Below are positions 9,727 to 22,037 of a stretch of 64,000 nucleotides of DNA, piece after piece (the stretch's first letter is position 1; every line of letters begins with the position of its first letter). Below the pieces are notes generated by a model, which was not told where the DNA came from, did no database searches, and saw only the letters and a list, made by a program, of their open reading frames with translations. Made by a program: the position numbers and the translations under genes. The DNA comes from Paulinella micropora (taxonomy: Eukaryota; Cercozoa; Imbricatea; Euglyphida; Paulinellidae), in NCBI GenBank assembly GCA_019918135.1, contig WBZZ01006266.1, positions 186,001 to 250,000 on the forward strand, read 5' to 3'.

Positions 9727-12700
9727 GAGGGAGGAAGAGGCAGGGGAAGAATGGGGTGGGGTGTGCTTCCCCTCCCCTCGTCCCTTGTTTGCGCGTGCAA
9801 ACGCGTTCCAAAAAAATTTTTCTTTTCCACTTTTCATATTTGTCCCATTTCCGCAGATCTTGCGCACCTGTGCTCCAGCACGACCCTGCGCCGGATGGAT
9901 GGGCGGTAGTCAATGTGCTAGTAGGACAACAGCTCCGGCCGGCCCCGACGGCGTCCTGTCCGTGCCATGGCCCGGCCACCGTGCGCAAGATCCAGAAAAA
10001 TATGAAAAAAGGAAAGAAAATTTGGCCCGACAACAAAGGGAACAGACGGGGGGAGGAAGAAAGGGGGAGGGAGGAAAAGGAAGGGAGGAAGAAGGGGGCG
10101 GGATGTGCTTCCCCCCCGTCTCCCCTCTCGTCCCTCTTTTCCCCCTGTCCCTTGCTATCCCCCTCTCCCCCTCGTCCCTTGTTTGCGCGTGCAGAGGGAA
10201 GAGGCAGGGAAGGAGGAAGCACGAATTGTCTTAGTCCACTGTCTGAGAATCGGGAGCGGGAGCGGGAGAGGGAGGGCAGGGGCGCGCTTCGCCGGTGTAC
10301 AAAAAAAATTAAAAAAATCCATGACAAAGTTGTAATCTTGGCACTGAAAACTAAGAGAGGAAGGGGCCGGGGGATTAGTGGAGGCGTTGCATGTATTTAT
10401 TTTGTTTGTAGCTTCTGCGCCCTCCCCCTCCCCCTCCCCCCCTGCTCCTTGAGCCCCCTGGGCTCAGGGGAGGGGAAGAGGGGACGGTGGCAGAAAAGAT
10501 CTGAGAATACGGGGGGGGGAGTGCCCCCACCACGGGCTTAGTGGAATCATCTTAGTTTTGTTGCAATTCTGCCCCCTGCTCTTTGAGCCCCCCCGGGCTC
10601 AGGGGGGTGGGAAGGAGTAGAGGGGAGAGAAGAAGAGGCAGGGGAAGGGGGGGGGGGGGCACGAATTGTCTAGTCCCCCGTCTGAGAACGTGTACAGGGA
10701 GGGGCGGGCGCGTGCTTTCCCCCCCTCCCCTCGTCCCTTGTTTGCGCGTGCAAACGCGTTCCGAAAAAAAATTTCTTTTCCACTTTTCATATTCCAGCAG
10801 ATAATAATATATTTCCGCAGATCTTGCGCACCGTGCTACGGCACGACCCTGCGGCGGGTGGATGGGCGGTGGTCAATGTGCTAGGAGGACAAAAGCCTCA
10901 CTACCCAGACGGCGTCCTGTCCGTGCCATGGCTCGGCTACCGTGCGCAAGGTCAGAACAATATGAAAAGAGGAAAAAAAATTTTTGCCCGATAACAAAGG
11001 GAACAGAAGGGGGGAAGAGGAAGGGGGGAAGAAGGGGGCGGGATGTGCTTCCCCCCCCCCCCCCCCGGGTCCCTTCTCACTGTCTGAGAATCGGGAGCGG
11101 GAGGGGGAGGGGGAGGGCAGGGGCGCGCTAGGAAATGTACAAAAAAAATTAAAAAAATCCCTGACAAAGTTTTAATCTTAGCACTGAGAGCAAGAGAGGG
11201 AGAAGGAAAGGGAATGGACAAAGGGAGTGGGGCGCCAAGAAAGTGCAAGAAAAGTCCACGCTAAATTAAAACTCGACCAAGTCTTACACTTGACACTTGC
11301 AACGACACCCTCAGGCTGCCGCAGCATCCGGCCCACTCGACGGTCTTACATTTGGGGCACTGAAAACTAGGAGCAGATCACCGTGCTCCAGCACGACCCT
11401 GCGGAGGACGGATGGGCGGTGGTCAATGTGCCACGAGGACAAAGGCCTCACTATCCCGACAGCGTCCTGTACGTGCCATAGCTCGACCACCGTGCGCAAG
11501 GTCAGAAAAATATGAAAAGAGGTGGGGGAGGGGCGCGCTAAAAATGTAAAAAAAATTAATAAAAAGAAATCCTTGACAAAGTTTTAATCTTCGCCATGGG
11601 CTCAGTGGAATCTGCTTAGTTGTTGTTGCAAATCTGCCCCCTGCTCTTTGAGCCCCCCCCCCCCCGGGCTCAGGGGTAGAGGGAGGGGAGGCACAAGACA
11701 AATGTAAAGGGGAGGGGGGAGGAGGGGGGCGCCAAGAGAGTGCGAAAAAGAATACGCTGAATTAAAGCTAGACAGTCTTACACTCGGGGCACCGACCCTG
11801 CGGCGAATGGATGGATGGGCGGTGGTCAATGTGCTAGGAAGACAAGAGCCTCACTTACCCTGACTGCGTCCTGTCCGTGCCATGGCTCGGCCATCATCGT
11901 GCGCAAGGTCCGCGGAAATATGAAAAGAGGAAAAATTTTCTTTTAGTCTGACAACAAAGGAAACAGGCGGGGGATAAAGAGGAAGGGGGGAAAGAAAGGG
12001 GCGGGATGTGCACCCCCCCCGCTCCCCCCTCGTCCCTCTGTTCCCCTTGTCCCCTACTATACCCCCCCTCCGCTCGTCCCTTGTTTGCGCGTGCAAACGC
12101 GTTCCGAATTTTTTTCCACTTTTCATATTCCCGCAGATATTTCCGCATATCTTGCAGAGGAAAGAGGCAGGAGCGCGCTAAGAACGTACAAAAAAGAATC
12201 ACGCGAAAAAAGAAATCCCTGACAAAGTTTTAATATTGGCACTGAGAACAGGGAGCGGAAGAGGGGGCCGCGCCAAGAAAATGTAATTTACGCTGAATTA
12301 AAGCTCGACAAGGCATTGCACTTGACACTTGCAACGGCACCCGTAGGCTGCCGCAGCATCCGGCCCACTCGACGGTCGTACACTTGAGCACTGAAAACTA
12401 GGAGCGGAGCACCGTGCTTCAGCACGACCCTGCGCGAATGGATGGGCGGTGTTCATGTGCTAGGAGGACAAAAGCCCCGGCCGGCCCGACGGCGTCCTGC
12501 CCCGTGCCATAGCTCGGCCACCGTGCGCAAGTTCAGAAAAATATAAAAAAAGGAAACAAAAAATTTGGCCCGACAACAAGGGGAACAGACGGGGAGGGGG
12601 AACAGAAAGGGGAAGGAGGGAGGAAGACGAAGGGAGGAAGAAGGGGGCGGGGTGTGCTCCCCCCCCCTCCCTCTCGTCCCTCTGTTCCCCTGCCATCTCC

Positions 12701-12789
12701 CTCCCCTCCCCTCGTCCCTTGTTTGCGCGTGCAAACGCGTTCCAAAAAACAATTTCTTTTCCACTTTTCAGGGAGGGGGAGGGGAAAGG
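9727..12789 (+). repeat. Module array, unit 1 middle
   Basis: Only modules, with no credible gene. Visible parts are the GGAGCACCGTGCTCC-type core, the purine-to-pyrimidine switch, triple CAG tracts, TGAGCCC hairpins (including the long-loop form near 11650-11675) and the CATGTATTTATTTTG-type acceptor near 10390. Confidence 0.85.
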
Positions 12790-12867
12790 AAGGGAGGGAA
12801 GGAGACATCGACTGTGTTCCGAAGTTGGTAATTTTCCAAAAGCTGAACTTTTTGGACCAAAGCGAAC

Positions 12868-13123
12868 ATGGCTACTGACGACGAAGGCCAAGATGATCCC
12901 TGGGGCGTGCAGTCCGTCACGAGACCGCCGCTCGAGCCCAGAAACAGACTCCTCACGCTTGACGTCGGGGGGGGGGGGGGGGGGCGAAACCTTGCAGGCC
13001 CGCAGTGTCTTCTTCCGAGAAGTCTTGGCGCCGTCGTCGGTTGTGCGCTGGGATCCACGCGAGGCACTTTTTTTGGACTTGGACCCGGATGACGTAACGG
13101 GGCCCCTTGTGAAGCCTTCGTGA
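12868..13123 (+). pseudogene. Captured BTB/T1-like gene start, unit 1 copy
   Basis: The ATG at 12868 has a strong context (A at -3, G at +4), and non-module DNA begins about 70 bp upstream, so a 5' UTR may have been captured with it. The frame reads MATDDEGQDDPWG..., then LLTLDVGG. After a run of 18 G (12967-12984) a different frame continues ETLQARSVFF...ALFLDLDPDD. Read together, these resemble the first strand and helix of a K-tetra (BTB/T1) domain, whose hallmark is a hydrophobic-Asn/Asp-Val-Gly-Gly start followed by an aromatic/Asp-Pro stretch. The G-run puts the two halves out of frame: the open frame from the ATG runs only 74 codons to 13092, and the BTB-like frame stops at 13123. Units 2 and 3 have the same structure. 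The captured block spans about 12798-13240. The family call rests on motif resemblance only. It is probably a pseudogene fragment. Confidence 0.45.
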
Positions 13124-13245
13124 CGGGACTTCCATCACAAGCCACAAAACATCTTGTTTCACCGTCTCCCAGCTGGACCATTCTTGGCCACCCAGCAGGC
13201 TGTAAAACACGAGGCTGTTCACCCAGTCCAACGTCGGTTTTTGTC

Positions 13246-16200
13246 AGTTTTGCCCCCTACTCTTTGAGCCCCCCAGGCTCAGGGTGGGGCGCTAAAAAAG
13301 TGCAAGAAAAGTCCACGCTGAATTAAAACTCGACAAAGTCTTACACTTCACACTGAGAATTAAGGGATGGAGAGAATTGACGCTGAATTAAAGCTCGACA
13401 AGGCATTGCACTTGACACTTGTAATAGCACCCTCAGGCTGCCGCAGCATCCGGCACACGTCATATCGCTGTGATAGCCTATGTTAGAACCCTGGCCGGCA
13501 CCGTCTGTGCTCTGCTCGCGCGCCAAGAGAGTACGAAAAAGAATACGCTGAATTAAAGCTCGACGGTCGTACACTTGGACACTGAAAACTAGGAGCGGAG
13601 CACCGTGCTCCAGCACGACCCTGCGGCGGATGGTACTGCCCCCGTGGTCAATGTGCTAGGAGGACAAGAGCCCCGGCCGGCCCCGACGGCGTCCTGTCCG
13701 TGCCATAGCTCGGCCACAATGCGCAAGGTCAGAGAAATATGAAGTGGAAAAAATTTTTTTTTTTGCCCGACAACAAAGGGAACTGACGGGGGGGAAGAAG
13801 GGGGGAGGAAGAGAAAGGGGGGAAGAAGGGGGCGGGGTGTGCTTTCCCCCCCACCGTCCCCCTTCTCGTCCCTCTGTTCCCCTTGTCCCTTGTTTGCGCG
13901 TGCAGAGGGAAGAGGCAGGGGAGGAGGAAGCAGGCATTGTCGTAGTCCCCTGTCTGAGAATCGGGAGCGGAAGTGGAAAGGGGGAGGGAGGAAGAGGAAG
14001 GGAGGAAGAAGGGGCGGGGTATGCATCCCCCCCCCCCACCCCCCCCCCCGTCCCCTCTCATCCCTCTGTTCCCCTCGCCCCCCTGCTATTCCCCCCCCCC
14101 CCCCCTCCCCTAGTCCCTTGTTTGCGCGTGCAGAGGGAATAGGCAGGGAAGGAGGAAGCACGAATTGTCGGGAGTGGCAGTGGGGAGGGGGGCAGGGGCG
14201 CGCTAAGAACGTAAAAAAAATTAATAAAAAGAAATCCTTGACAAAGCTTTAATCTTGGCACTGAAGACTAAGAGAGGAAAGGGCCGGGAGGATTAACTTG
14301 TTTTTCCCCTCCCCCTTTCCCTCCCCTGCTCCTTGAGCCCCCTGGGCTCAGGGGGGTGGGGAGGAGAGGGTGGCAGAAAGAATCTTTTGATGAAGGAAGG
14401 GGGGGGGGCGCCCCCGGCATGAACTCAGTGGCATCTTTTTAGTTTTTGTGTTCAGTTCTGCCCCTTGCTCTTTGAGCCCCCGGGCTCAGGGGTGGGGGAG
14501 TAGAAGGGAGAGAAGGCACAAAACAAATTTAAAGAAGAGTGGGAAGGGGAAGGGCAGGGGCGCGCTAAGAATGTACAAGAAAAAGTTAATAAGAAAATCC
14601 TTGACAAAGTTTTTAATCTTGGCGCTGAGAACTAGGAGAGGACGGAGAACAAGAAAGGGGACGAAGGCGCGCCAAGAGTTTGTAATTTACGCTCGACAAA
14701 GTCTTACACTTGGGACACTGAAAACTAGGAGCAGAGCACCGTGCTCGGCCCCGACAACAAAGGAAACAGACGAGGGGGAAAAGGGGGGGGGGGGGTGGAG
14801 GAAAGGGAAGGGAGGAAGAAAGGTGCGGGATGTACATTCCCCCGCTCCCCCCTCGTCCCTCCGTTCCCCTGCTTATCCCCCCCCCCCTCGCCTTGTCCCT
14901 TGTTTGCGCGTGCAAACGCGTTCCAAAAAAAATCTTTGTTTTCCACTTTTCATATTCCTGCAGATGTTTCCGCAGATCCTTGCAGAGGGAAGAGACAGGG
15001 AATGAGGAAGCACGAATTGTCGGGAGTGGCAGTGGGAAGGGGGGGGGTGGGAGCAGGGGCGCGCTAAGAACGTACAAGAAAAGAAATCCCTTGACAAAAT
15101 TTTAATTTTGGCACTGAGAACTAGGAGAGGGAGAGGGCAGGGGAGGGGGCGCGCCAAGAAAATGTAATTTACGCTGAATTAAAGCTCGACAAGGCATTAC
15201 ACTTGACACTTGCAACGGCACCCTCAGGCTGCCGCAGCATCCGGCCCACTTAATGTTTCTGCGGTAGCCTATGTTAGAACCCTGGCTGGCACCGTCTGTG
15301 CTCTGCTCTCGCGCCGTTCCGAAAAAAATTTTCTTTTCCACTTTTCATATTCCTGCAGATGTTTCCGCAGATCTTGCGCACCGTGCTCCAGCACGACCCT
15401 GCGGCGGATGGATGGGCGGTGGTCATGTGTGCTAGGAGGACAAGGGCCTCACTACCACGACGGCGTCCTGTCCGTGCCATGGCTCGGCCACCGTGCGCAA
15501 GGTCAGAGAAATATGAAAAGAGGAAAAGAAAACTTTTTTTTGCCCGACAACAAAGGGAACAGACGGGGGGGAGGAAGAGAAAGGGGAGAAGAAGGGGGCG
15601 GCGCTAAGAATGTACAAGAAAAATCATGCAAAAAAAATCCCTGAAAAAGCTTTAATCTTGGCACTGAGAACCAAGAGAGAGAAGGGGCAGGGGGAAGTAG
15701 GGCGCCAGGAAAGTGCAAGAAAAGTCTTTTTTAATTAAAACTCGACAAGGTCTTATATTTGACACTGAGAATTAGGAGATAGAGAGAATTTAACGCTGAA
15801 TTAAAGCTCGACGGCCTTACACTTGGGCACTGAAAACTAGAAGCGGAGCACTGCGCTCCAGCACGAACCTGCTGCGGATGGTACTGCCCCGTGGTCAATG
15901 TGCCAGGAGGACAAAAGGGGCGGGGTGTGCTTCCCCTCGTCCTCCCTCTCGCCCCTCTGTTTCCCTTGTCCCCTGCTATCCCCCCCTTTTCCACTTTTCA
16001 TTTTGTTCCTATTTCCGCAGATCTTGCAGAGGGAGGGGGGGGCGCCTAGCATGGGGCGAAGGGATTAGTGGAGGCGTTGCATGTATTTATTTTGTTTGCA
16101 GCTTCTGCGCCATTCACCCTTCCCCCTTCCCCTCCCCTGCTCCTTGAGCCCCCTGGGCTCAGGGGAGGGGAGAGGGGAGGGGGCGCTAAGAATGTGCGAA

Positions 16201-18108
16201 ATACGCTGAATTAAAGCTCGACTATCTTACATTTGGGGCACTGAAAGCTATCAGCAGAGCACCGTGCACCAGCACAACCCTGCGGCGGATGGATGGGCGG
16301 TGGTCAATGTGCCGGGAGGACAAGAGCCTCACAACCTCGACGGCGTCCTGTCAGTGCCATGGGTCGGCCACCGTGCGCAAGATCAGAAAAATATGAAAAA
16401 AGGAAAAAAAAATTTGCTCGACAACAAAGGGCCAGACGGGGGGATAGAAAGGAAGGAGGGAGGAAGAGGAAGGGAAGAAGAAGGGGGCGGGATGTGTTTC
16501 CCCCCCCCCCCCTCTTGTCCCTATGTTCCCCTTGTCCCCTGCTATCCCCCCCCTCTCCCTCGTCCCTTGCTTGCGTGTGCAAATGCGCAAGGTCAGAAAA
16601 ATATGAAAGATCTGCGGAGATTTTTTGCCCGACAACAAAGGGAACAGACGGGGGTAGAAAAAGTGGAAGGGAGGAAGAAGGGGGCGGGATGTGCTTCTCC
16701 CCCATCCCCCCCTCTCACTGTCTGAGAATCGGGAGCGGAGCGGGAGAGGGAGGGCAGGGGCGCGCTAAGAAATGTACAAAAATTAAAAAAATCCATGACA
16801 GAGTTGTAGTCTTGGCACTGAAAACTAGAGAGAGGAAGGGGCCGAGGAGGATTAATCTATCTTTTCCCCTCGTCAGTAAGAGTGAAGGCACCCGGCATAG
16901 GGGGGGGGGGGGGGATTAGTAGAAGCGTTGCATGTATTTATTTTGTTTGTAGCTTCTGCTCCATTCACCCTTCCCTTCGCCTGCTCCTTAAGCTCCCCCT
17001 GAGCTCAGGGGAGAGAGGAAGTGGCAGGGGGCGCCAAGAAAGTGCAAGAAAACCTTTTTTAATTAAAACTCGACAAAGTCTTACACTTGACACTTGCAAC
17101 GGCACCCTCAGGCTGTCGCAGCATCCGCCCCACTCGACGGTCGTACACTTGAGCACTGAAAACTAGGAGCGGAGCACCGTGCCCCCAGCACGACCCGCGG
17201 CAAATAGTACCGCCCCCGTGGTTAATGTGCTAGGAGGACAAGAGTTTCACTACCCCGACTGCGTCCTGTCCGTGCCATGGCTCGGCCACCGTGCGCAAGG
17301 TCAGAAAAATATAAAGAAAGAAAAGAAATGTTGGCCCGAGAACAAGGGGGGAACAGACGGGGAAAACGAAATAAAGGGGGGAAGGAGGGAGGAAGTTGAA
17401 GGGAGGAAGAAGGGGGGGGGGGGGTGTGTGCTTCCCCCCCCCCCCCTCACTCTCGTCCCTCTGTTCCCCTTGTCACCTGCTATCCCCCCTCCCCTCGTCC
17501 CTTGTTTGCGCGTGCAAACGCGTTCCAAAAAAAATTTTCTTTTCCAATTTTCATATTTCCGCAGATATTTCCGCGGATCTTGTGCACCGTGCTCCAGCAC
17601 GACCCTGCGGCGGATGGTACTGCCCCCGTGGTCAATTGTGCTAGGAGGACAAGACCCCGGCCGGCCCCAACGGCGTCCTGTTCGTGCCATGGCTCGGCCA
17701 CAATGCGCAAGGTCGGAAAAATATGAAAAGATCTGCGGAGATTTTTTTGTCCGACAACAAAGGGAACAGACGGGGGGAACAAAGAAGGGGAAAAAAAGGG
17801 AGGAAGAGGAGGGGGGCGGGGAAGAAAGGGGCGAAGTGTGCACACCCCCCCCCCCCCGTCACTGTCGAAGAATCGGGGGTAGGAGCGGGAGAAGGGAGGG
17901 CAGGGGCGCGCTTCGCCGGTGTACAAGAAAGATAAATAAAAAATTTTTGACAAAGTTTTAATCCTAGCACTGAGAACCAAGAGGGAGAGGGAAGGGACAG
18001 GGAGAGTGGGGCGCCAAGAAAGTGCAAGAAAAGTCCACGCTGAATTAAAACTCGACAAAGCATCACACTTGACACTTGCAACAGCACCCCCAGGCTGCCG
18101 CGGCTGCG
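13246..18108 (+). repeat. Module array, unit 1 right part
   Basis: Dense modules with no credible gene. It includes a run of pyrimidine and purine tracts at 13780-14130, the hairpin at 16145-16161 and its sequence variant at about 16989-17006. Units 1 and 2 lack a segment of about 50 bp, present in unit 3, near 15985. Confidence 0.85.
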
Positions 18109-18347
18109 GCGGAGCATATAGCACTGAGAACCAAGAGTTCTGAGCACTGAGAACCAAGAGGGAGAGGGGGGGGGGGTCAAAAGGTCTCTTTGGGCGCCGC
18201 AGCATATAGTTTAGAGAGGGGAGTATAGCTACTAGCTTTAGTATGGCTAGCTAGTGTGTGTGGCATTCTATCAGTGAGCCTTTCCCTGTCTTTTTTTTTC
18301 CGAGTATAATCTCTCTAACGGGAAGCGCTGACATTTTTTTTTCAAAC

Positions 18348-18440
<93 letters not shown>

Positions 18441-18441
18441 T
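18348..18441. repeat. (ATT)n microsatellite
   Basis: About 31 uninterrupted ATT repeats in the AT-rich island. The unit 2 copy is about one repeat longer. A poly-isoleucine frame across it is not taken as coding. Confidence 0.95.
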
Positions 18442-18484
18442 AGGGAGTACATAGGCCATCGGTCCCTTTCCATGGGCTGATTGG

Positions 18485-18490
18485 TATAAA
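18485..18490 (+). promoter_or_regulatory. TATA-box-like TATAAA
   Basis: TATAAA follows ATTGG (an inverted CCAAT) by one base and lies about 230 bp upstream of the ATG at 18722. It is a reasonable core promoter candidate for the ORF downstream, but there is no independent support. Unit 2 repeats it exactly. Confidence 0.35.
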
Positions 18491-18614
18491 GCTCCTAGAG
18501 TGATGTTCTATGCCGTCACTTCCTTTATTCCACCGATTGGTGTGGAGACTTTCCTTATGGAATGGAGGACTGGATGCACATGGCCTTTTGTCTCAGCAAT
18601 TGGCAGGAGATATA

Positions 18615-18615
18615 C

Positions 18616-18662
<47 letters not shown>
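18615..18662. repeat. Second (ATT)n microsatellite
   Basis: About 16 ATT repeats followed by a short GTT tract, just upstream of the ORF start at 18722. Confidence 0.9.
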
Positions 18663-18721
18663 TTTGTTGTTGTTGTTGTCGTTGCTGTTGGTTTGTTCTG
18701 CCACTGCCTTGTTCGCAAGAA

Positions 18722-19333
18722 ATGAACGACTTCTTTCAAAACAACGGCGACCGGTATTGTATTCAGGGTAGTTCGTCCGCCGGCGTGTCGAAAGAAGTCG
18801 TTCAGGATCTTGTGAACAAGGCAATGTCAGAACAAGCCGCATCCATTAAGGAAATGCTAGCAGAAGAAAGAAAGTTGAGAGAGGAGGAAAGGAAGAAAAA
18901 AGAAGCGCAAGATCGGAAGGAAAAAGAGGCGCAAGAGAAGCGACAACGGGAAGAGGAGAGAAGAAAGAGGAAGAATTCGAAGAAGGAGAAGGAGGAGGAG
19001 GAGGAGGAGGAGGAGGAAAGCTCAGAAGAAGAGAACGAGAGAGTGAAGAAGAAGATGAAGAAGAATAACAAGAACAAGAAAAACTATGATGATAATGATA
19101 ACAACAACAACAACATCAGCAACAACAACAGCAACAACAACAACAACAACAACAAAAATAGTAAGAGCGAGAGAGAAAGCTTGCTGGAGGATCTCATCGC
19201 GCGGATGGCAGCTGGCGCTCTGTCTGCTGGTAACTCACCTTCCACCCCCCAACGCGGCACCGGTCTCACCGCTCCCAGCTCACCTAACGCATGGGAGTTT
19301 GTTTTAGCATCGCTTGCGCTGACTCGGCGCTAA
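18722..19333 (+). CDS. Hypothetical K/E-rich, Asn-rich protein (203 aa)
   Basis: I do not recognise a family. Residues 1-40 are ordinary in composition (start MNDFFQNNGDRY). Residues 41-90 are strongly charged K/E/R/Q sequence, probably a long helix or coiled coil, with a basic RRKRK patch at 80-84. A nine-Glu run (91-99), a KKKMKK patch, an Asn/Asp-rich tract (121-145) and a Ser/Pro-rich segment (171-188) follow, ending in WEFVLASLALTRR. The frame stays open upstream, but that part reads the ATT microsatellite as poly-Ile, so I start at the ATG at 18722 (G at -3). Codon repeats (AAG, GAG, AAC) show the ORF grew partly by trinucleotide expansion. The basic patches suggest a nuclear location (inference). 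Unit 2 carries a second, apparently identical copy, and unit 3 lacks it. It could be a real host gene amplified with the array, or one exon of a larger gene. Confidence 0.55.
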   Translation: MNDFFQNNGDRYCIQGSSSAGVSKEVVQDLVNKAMSEQAASIKEMLAEERKLREEERKKKEAQDRKEKEAQEKRQREEERRKRKNSKKEKEEEEEEEEESSEEENERVKKKMKKNNKNKKNYDDNDNNNNNISNNNSNNNNNNNKNSKSERESLLEDLIARMAAGALSAGNSPSTPQRGTGLTAPSSPNAWEFVLASLALTRR

Positions 19334-20048
19334 CTTCAAATGCACGCACCAGGTAGTTTGCATAGCTTTCACTTTTCTCCTTCATCTGAAAGATGTTTGA
19401 ATTTGTTTTGTGTTTTTTTTCTTTGTAGTAGTGTAGTATTAATCGTAATTTTTTGCACTGGCAGGTTTGTTATGGTCGAAAGCGTGATTAAGAACGTTTG
19501 TCGCGTGCAAGAGTTAAACAAACTTCTAATTTAGTTAGTATGATATTACGGAGTTAGATTTATTATTTTTTTTAGTAATTAAAGAAATTTTGTTGTAGAA
19601 TCTATGTATTTTGCGTGGCGACATCGCACTTCTCTTCCTCCCCGTTCCCCCTCCCCCCTCCCCCCCCCCCCCCCCCCCGGGGGGAATTTATTGTAGGTAA
19701 AAGCAATGTTTATTATCATAATAAAGTAAAATGCTTAATGTAAACAAAGATAAACAAACTTAAAAGCAAATTCTGCATGTTGGGCATTGTTATCATCATA
19801 GATTCATAGTAGCCGGGACTATGAAAAAGGAGAAAGATTACCGTGTCGGACCGGTTCCTGCCCACCTCTGAAGATGAAGTTAAAGTGTATTACAATTAAT
19901 AAAAACATGTTTTAATATTATTTTTATATGTTCTGCAATCAGTGAATTGATTTCCTTTCATTTCCACACGTTTTCAAAAAAGTCCATATACTTCATGGAA
20001 AATTTCGGAAAAAGGGATACCCCAAGATTGTCGAATGTTTAGTTATAG
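19334..20048 (+). other. AT-rich 3' region of the K/E-rich ORF
   Basis: Non-module DNA without a credible ORF. A possible intron runs from CAG|GTAGTT at 19353 to a TTTTTTTTCTTTGTAG tract ending at 19428. A long C-run followed by GGGGGG lies at about 19650-19684, with different C-run lengths in units 1 and 2. The region ends at the junction phrase that starts the next unit. Confidence 0.5.
19720..19725 (+). terminator. AATAAA polyadenylation signal candidate
   Basis: AATAAA about 390 bp after the stop codon of the K/E-rich ORF. A second AATAAA lies at 19898-19903. Both are duplicated in unit 2. Confidence 0.4.
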
Positions 20049-21865
20049 GGAGGGGGATTAGTAGAAGCGTTGCATGTCTTTATTTTGTTTGTAGCTTCTG
20101 CGCCAAGAAAGTGCAAGAAAAGTTACGCTGAATTAAAACTCGACAAAGTCTTACACTTGACACTTGCAACGTCACCCTCAGGCTGTCGCAGCATCCGGTC
20201 CACTCGACGGTCGTACACTTGCGCACTGAAAACTAGGATCGGAGCACCGTTCCCTCTAGCACGACCCTGCGGCGAATAGTACTGCCCCGTGGGAGAAGGG
20301 GGAAGAGAAGGGGGGGGGGGGGGGGGAAGAAGGGGGCGGGATGCGCTTTTCCCCGTCCAGCATTAAAGCTTTGTCAGGGATTTTTTTTAATTTCCTTTTT
20401 GTACACCGGCGAAGCGCGCCCCTGCCTCCTCCCTCTGTTCCCTTTGTTGTCGGGCAAAAAAAATCCTCAGATCTTTTCATATTTTTTTTGACCTTGCGCG
20501 CGAGCAGAGCACAGACGGTGCCGGCTAGGGTTCTAGCATAGGCTACCGCAGCAACATAACGTGGGCCGGATGCCGCGGCAGCCTGAGGGTGCTGTTTCAA
20601 TTGTCAAGTCGTAATGCCTTGTCGAGTTTTAATTCAGCGTGGACTTTTCTTGCACTTTCTTGACGCCCCCGGCCCTTCCTCTCTCCCCTGAGCTCAGTGC
20701 CAAGATTACAACTTTGTCCTGGATTTTTTGCGCTGATTTTTGTACACCGGCGAAGCGCGCCCCTGGCCCCCTCTCCCTCCCGCGCCAAGAAAACGTAATT
20801 TACGCTGAATTAAAGCTCGACGGTCGTACACTCGGGCACTGAAAACTAAGAGCAAAGCACCGTGCTCCAGCACGATCTGCGGCGAATGGATGGACAGTGG
20901 TCAATGTGCCAAGAGGACAGGGGCCCCGGCCGGCCCGACGGTACCCTGTCCGTGCCGTAGCTCGGCCACCGTGCGCAATGTCAGAAAAATATGAAAGGAG
21001 GAAGGGGGGGAGAGGGGCGCGCTTTGCCGGTGTACAAGAAAAATCGCGCGAAAAGAATTTACTAAAAGAAAAAATTTTAATTTTGGCACTGAGAACGTGT
21101 ACAGGGAGGGGCGGGGTGTGCTTTCCATCCCCGTCCCCTCTTTCGTCTCTCTGTTCCCCTTGTCCCCCTGCGGCGGATGGATAGCGCGGTGGTCATTGGG
21201 CTAGGGGGGAAAGGGCCCGGCCGGACCCGACGGCGTCCTGTCCGTGCCATGATTCGGCCACCTTGCGCAAGGTCAGAAAAGTATGAAAAGATCTGCGGGA
21301 ATTTTTTTTGCTCGACAACCAAAGAAACGGGGGGGGGGGAGAGGAGAAAGAAGAAGGGGGGAAGAAGGGGGAGTGCTACCCCCGCCCCCCTCCCTTCCCT
21401 CTGTTCCCGTCGTCCCCTGCTAACCCCCTCCCCTCGTCCCTTGTTTGCGCGTGCAAACGCATCCCAAAAAAAAACTTTCTTCCACTTGTCATATTTCCGC
21501 AGATATTTCCGCAGATCTTGCGCACTGTGCTCCAGCGAAGCTCTGCGGCGGATGGACGGGCGGTGGTCAATGTAGCAGGTGGGCAAGGGCCCCGGCCGGA
21601 CCCGACAGCGTCCTGACCGTGCCATGGCTCGGCCACCGTGCGCAAGGTCGGAAAAATATGAAAAATATGAAAAGATCTGCTGAATTTTTTTTGCCCGACA
21701 ACCAAAGAAACAAACGGGGGGGAATGAAAGGGGGGGGGGGGGAGGGACGACGGGAACAGAGGCAAGGGAGGGGGGCGGGGGAATCACTCCCCTCCCCCTT
21801 CTTCCCCCTTCCTCTTTCTCCTCCCCTCGTCCCTTGTTTTCGCGTGCAAACGCATCCCAAAAAAA

Positions 21866-22037
21866 ATTGGACTGGATTGAAATCTAGGAAGGCAAACTCC
21901 CCTGAGACCGGCAGACAGCTGGGAGAGAGAAAGAGCAGCACGCGGCACATCCCCCTCCCTCCTCAGGGCGGGGGGAAAAAATAAGTGAACTTTTTTTTGG
22001 AGCCCACCGATGGGGTGGGGCGCCCCCCCCCCTCCCC
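21866..22037 (+). pseudogene. Detached 3' end of the 47.9-kb ORF, copy 3
   Basis: Unit 2 equivalent of 2751-2925, with the same fusion and the same end. Confidence 0.7.

Larger units (their letters stand above)
865..20048 (+). repeat. Tandem array unit 1 (19.2 kb)
   Basis: First of three head-to-tail units. It begins at AGGGAGGGGGATTAGTAG and ends where the AT-rich island meets the same phrase again at about 20048. Units 2 and 3 match it closely over their shared length, with differences mostly in G- and C-run lengths. It is about 4.4 kb longer than unit 2. An internal duplication explains about 4.3 kb. A segment of about 60-70 bp near 1820-1890, absent from units 2 and 3, explains most of the rest. 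Confidence 0.92.

Noticed and set aside
12953..13231. Minus-strand frame across the BTB-like block
   Set aside because: It has a protein-like stretch at its start but reads the G-run as poly-Pro, and the + strand offers a better start context and motif. Kept as a low-probability alternative only.
18503..18721. N-terminal extension of the K/E-rich ORF
   Set aside because: It would encode a poly-Ile stretch from the ATT microsatellite followed by a Cys-rich stretch from GTT repeats. The ATG at 18722 is a better start.
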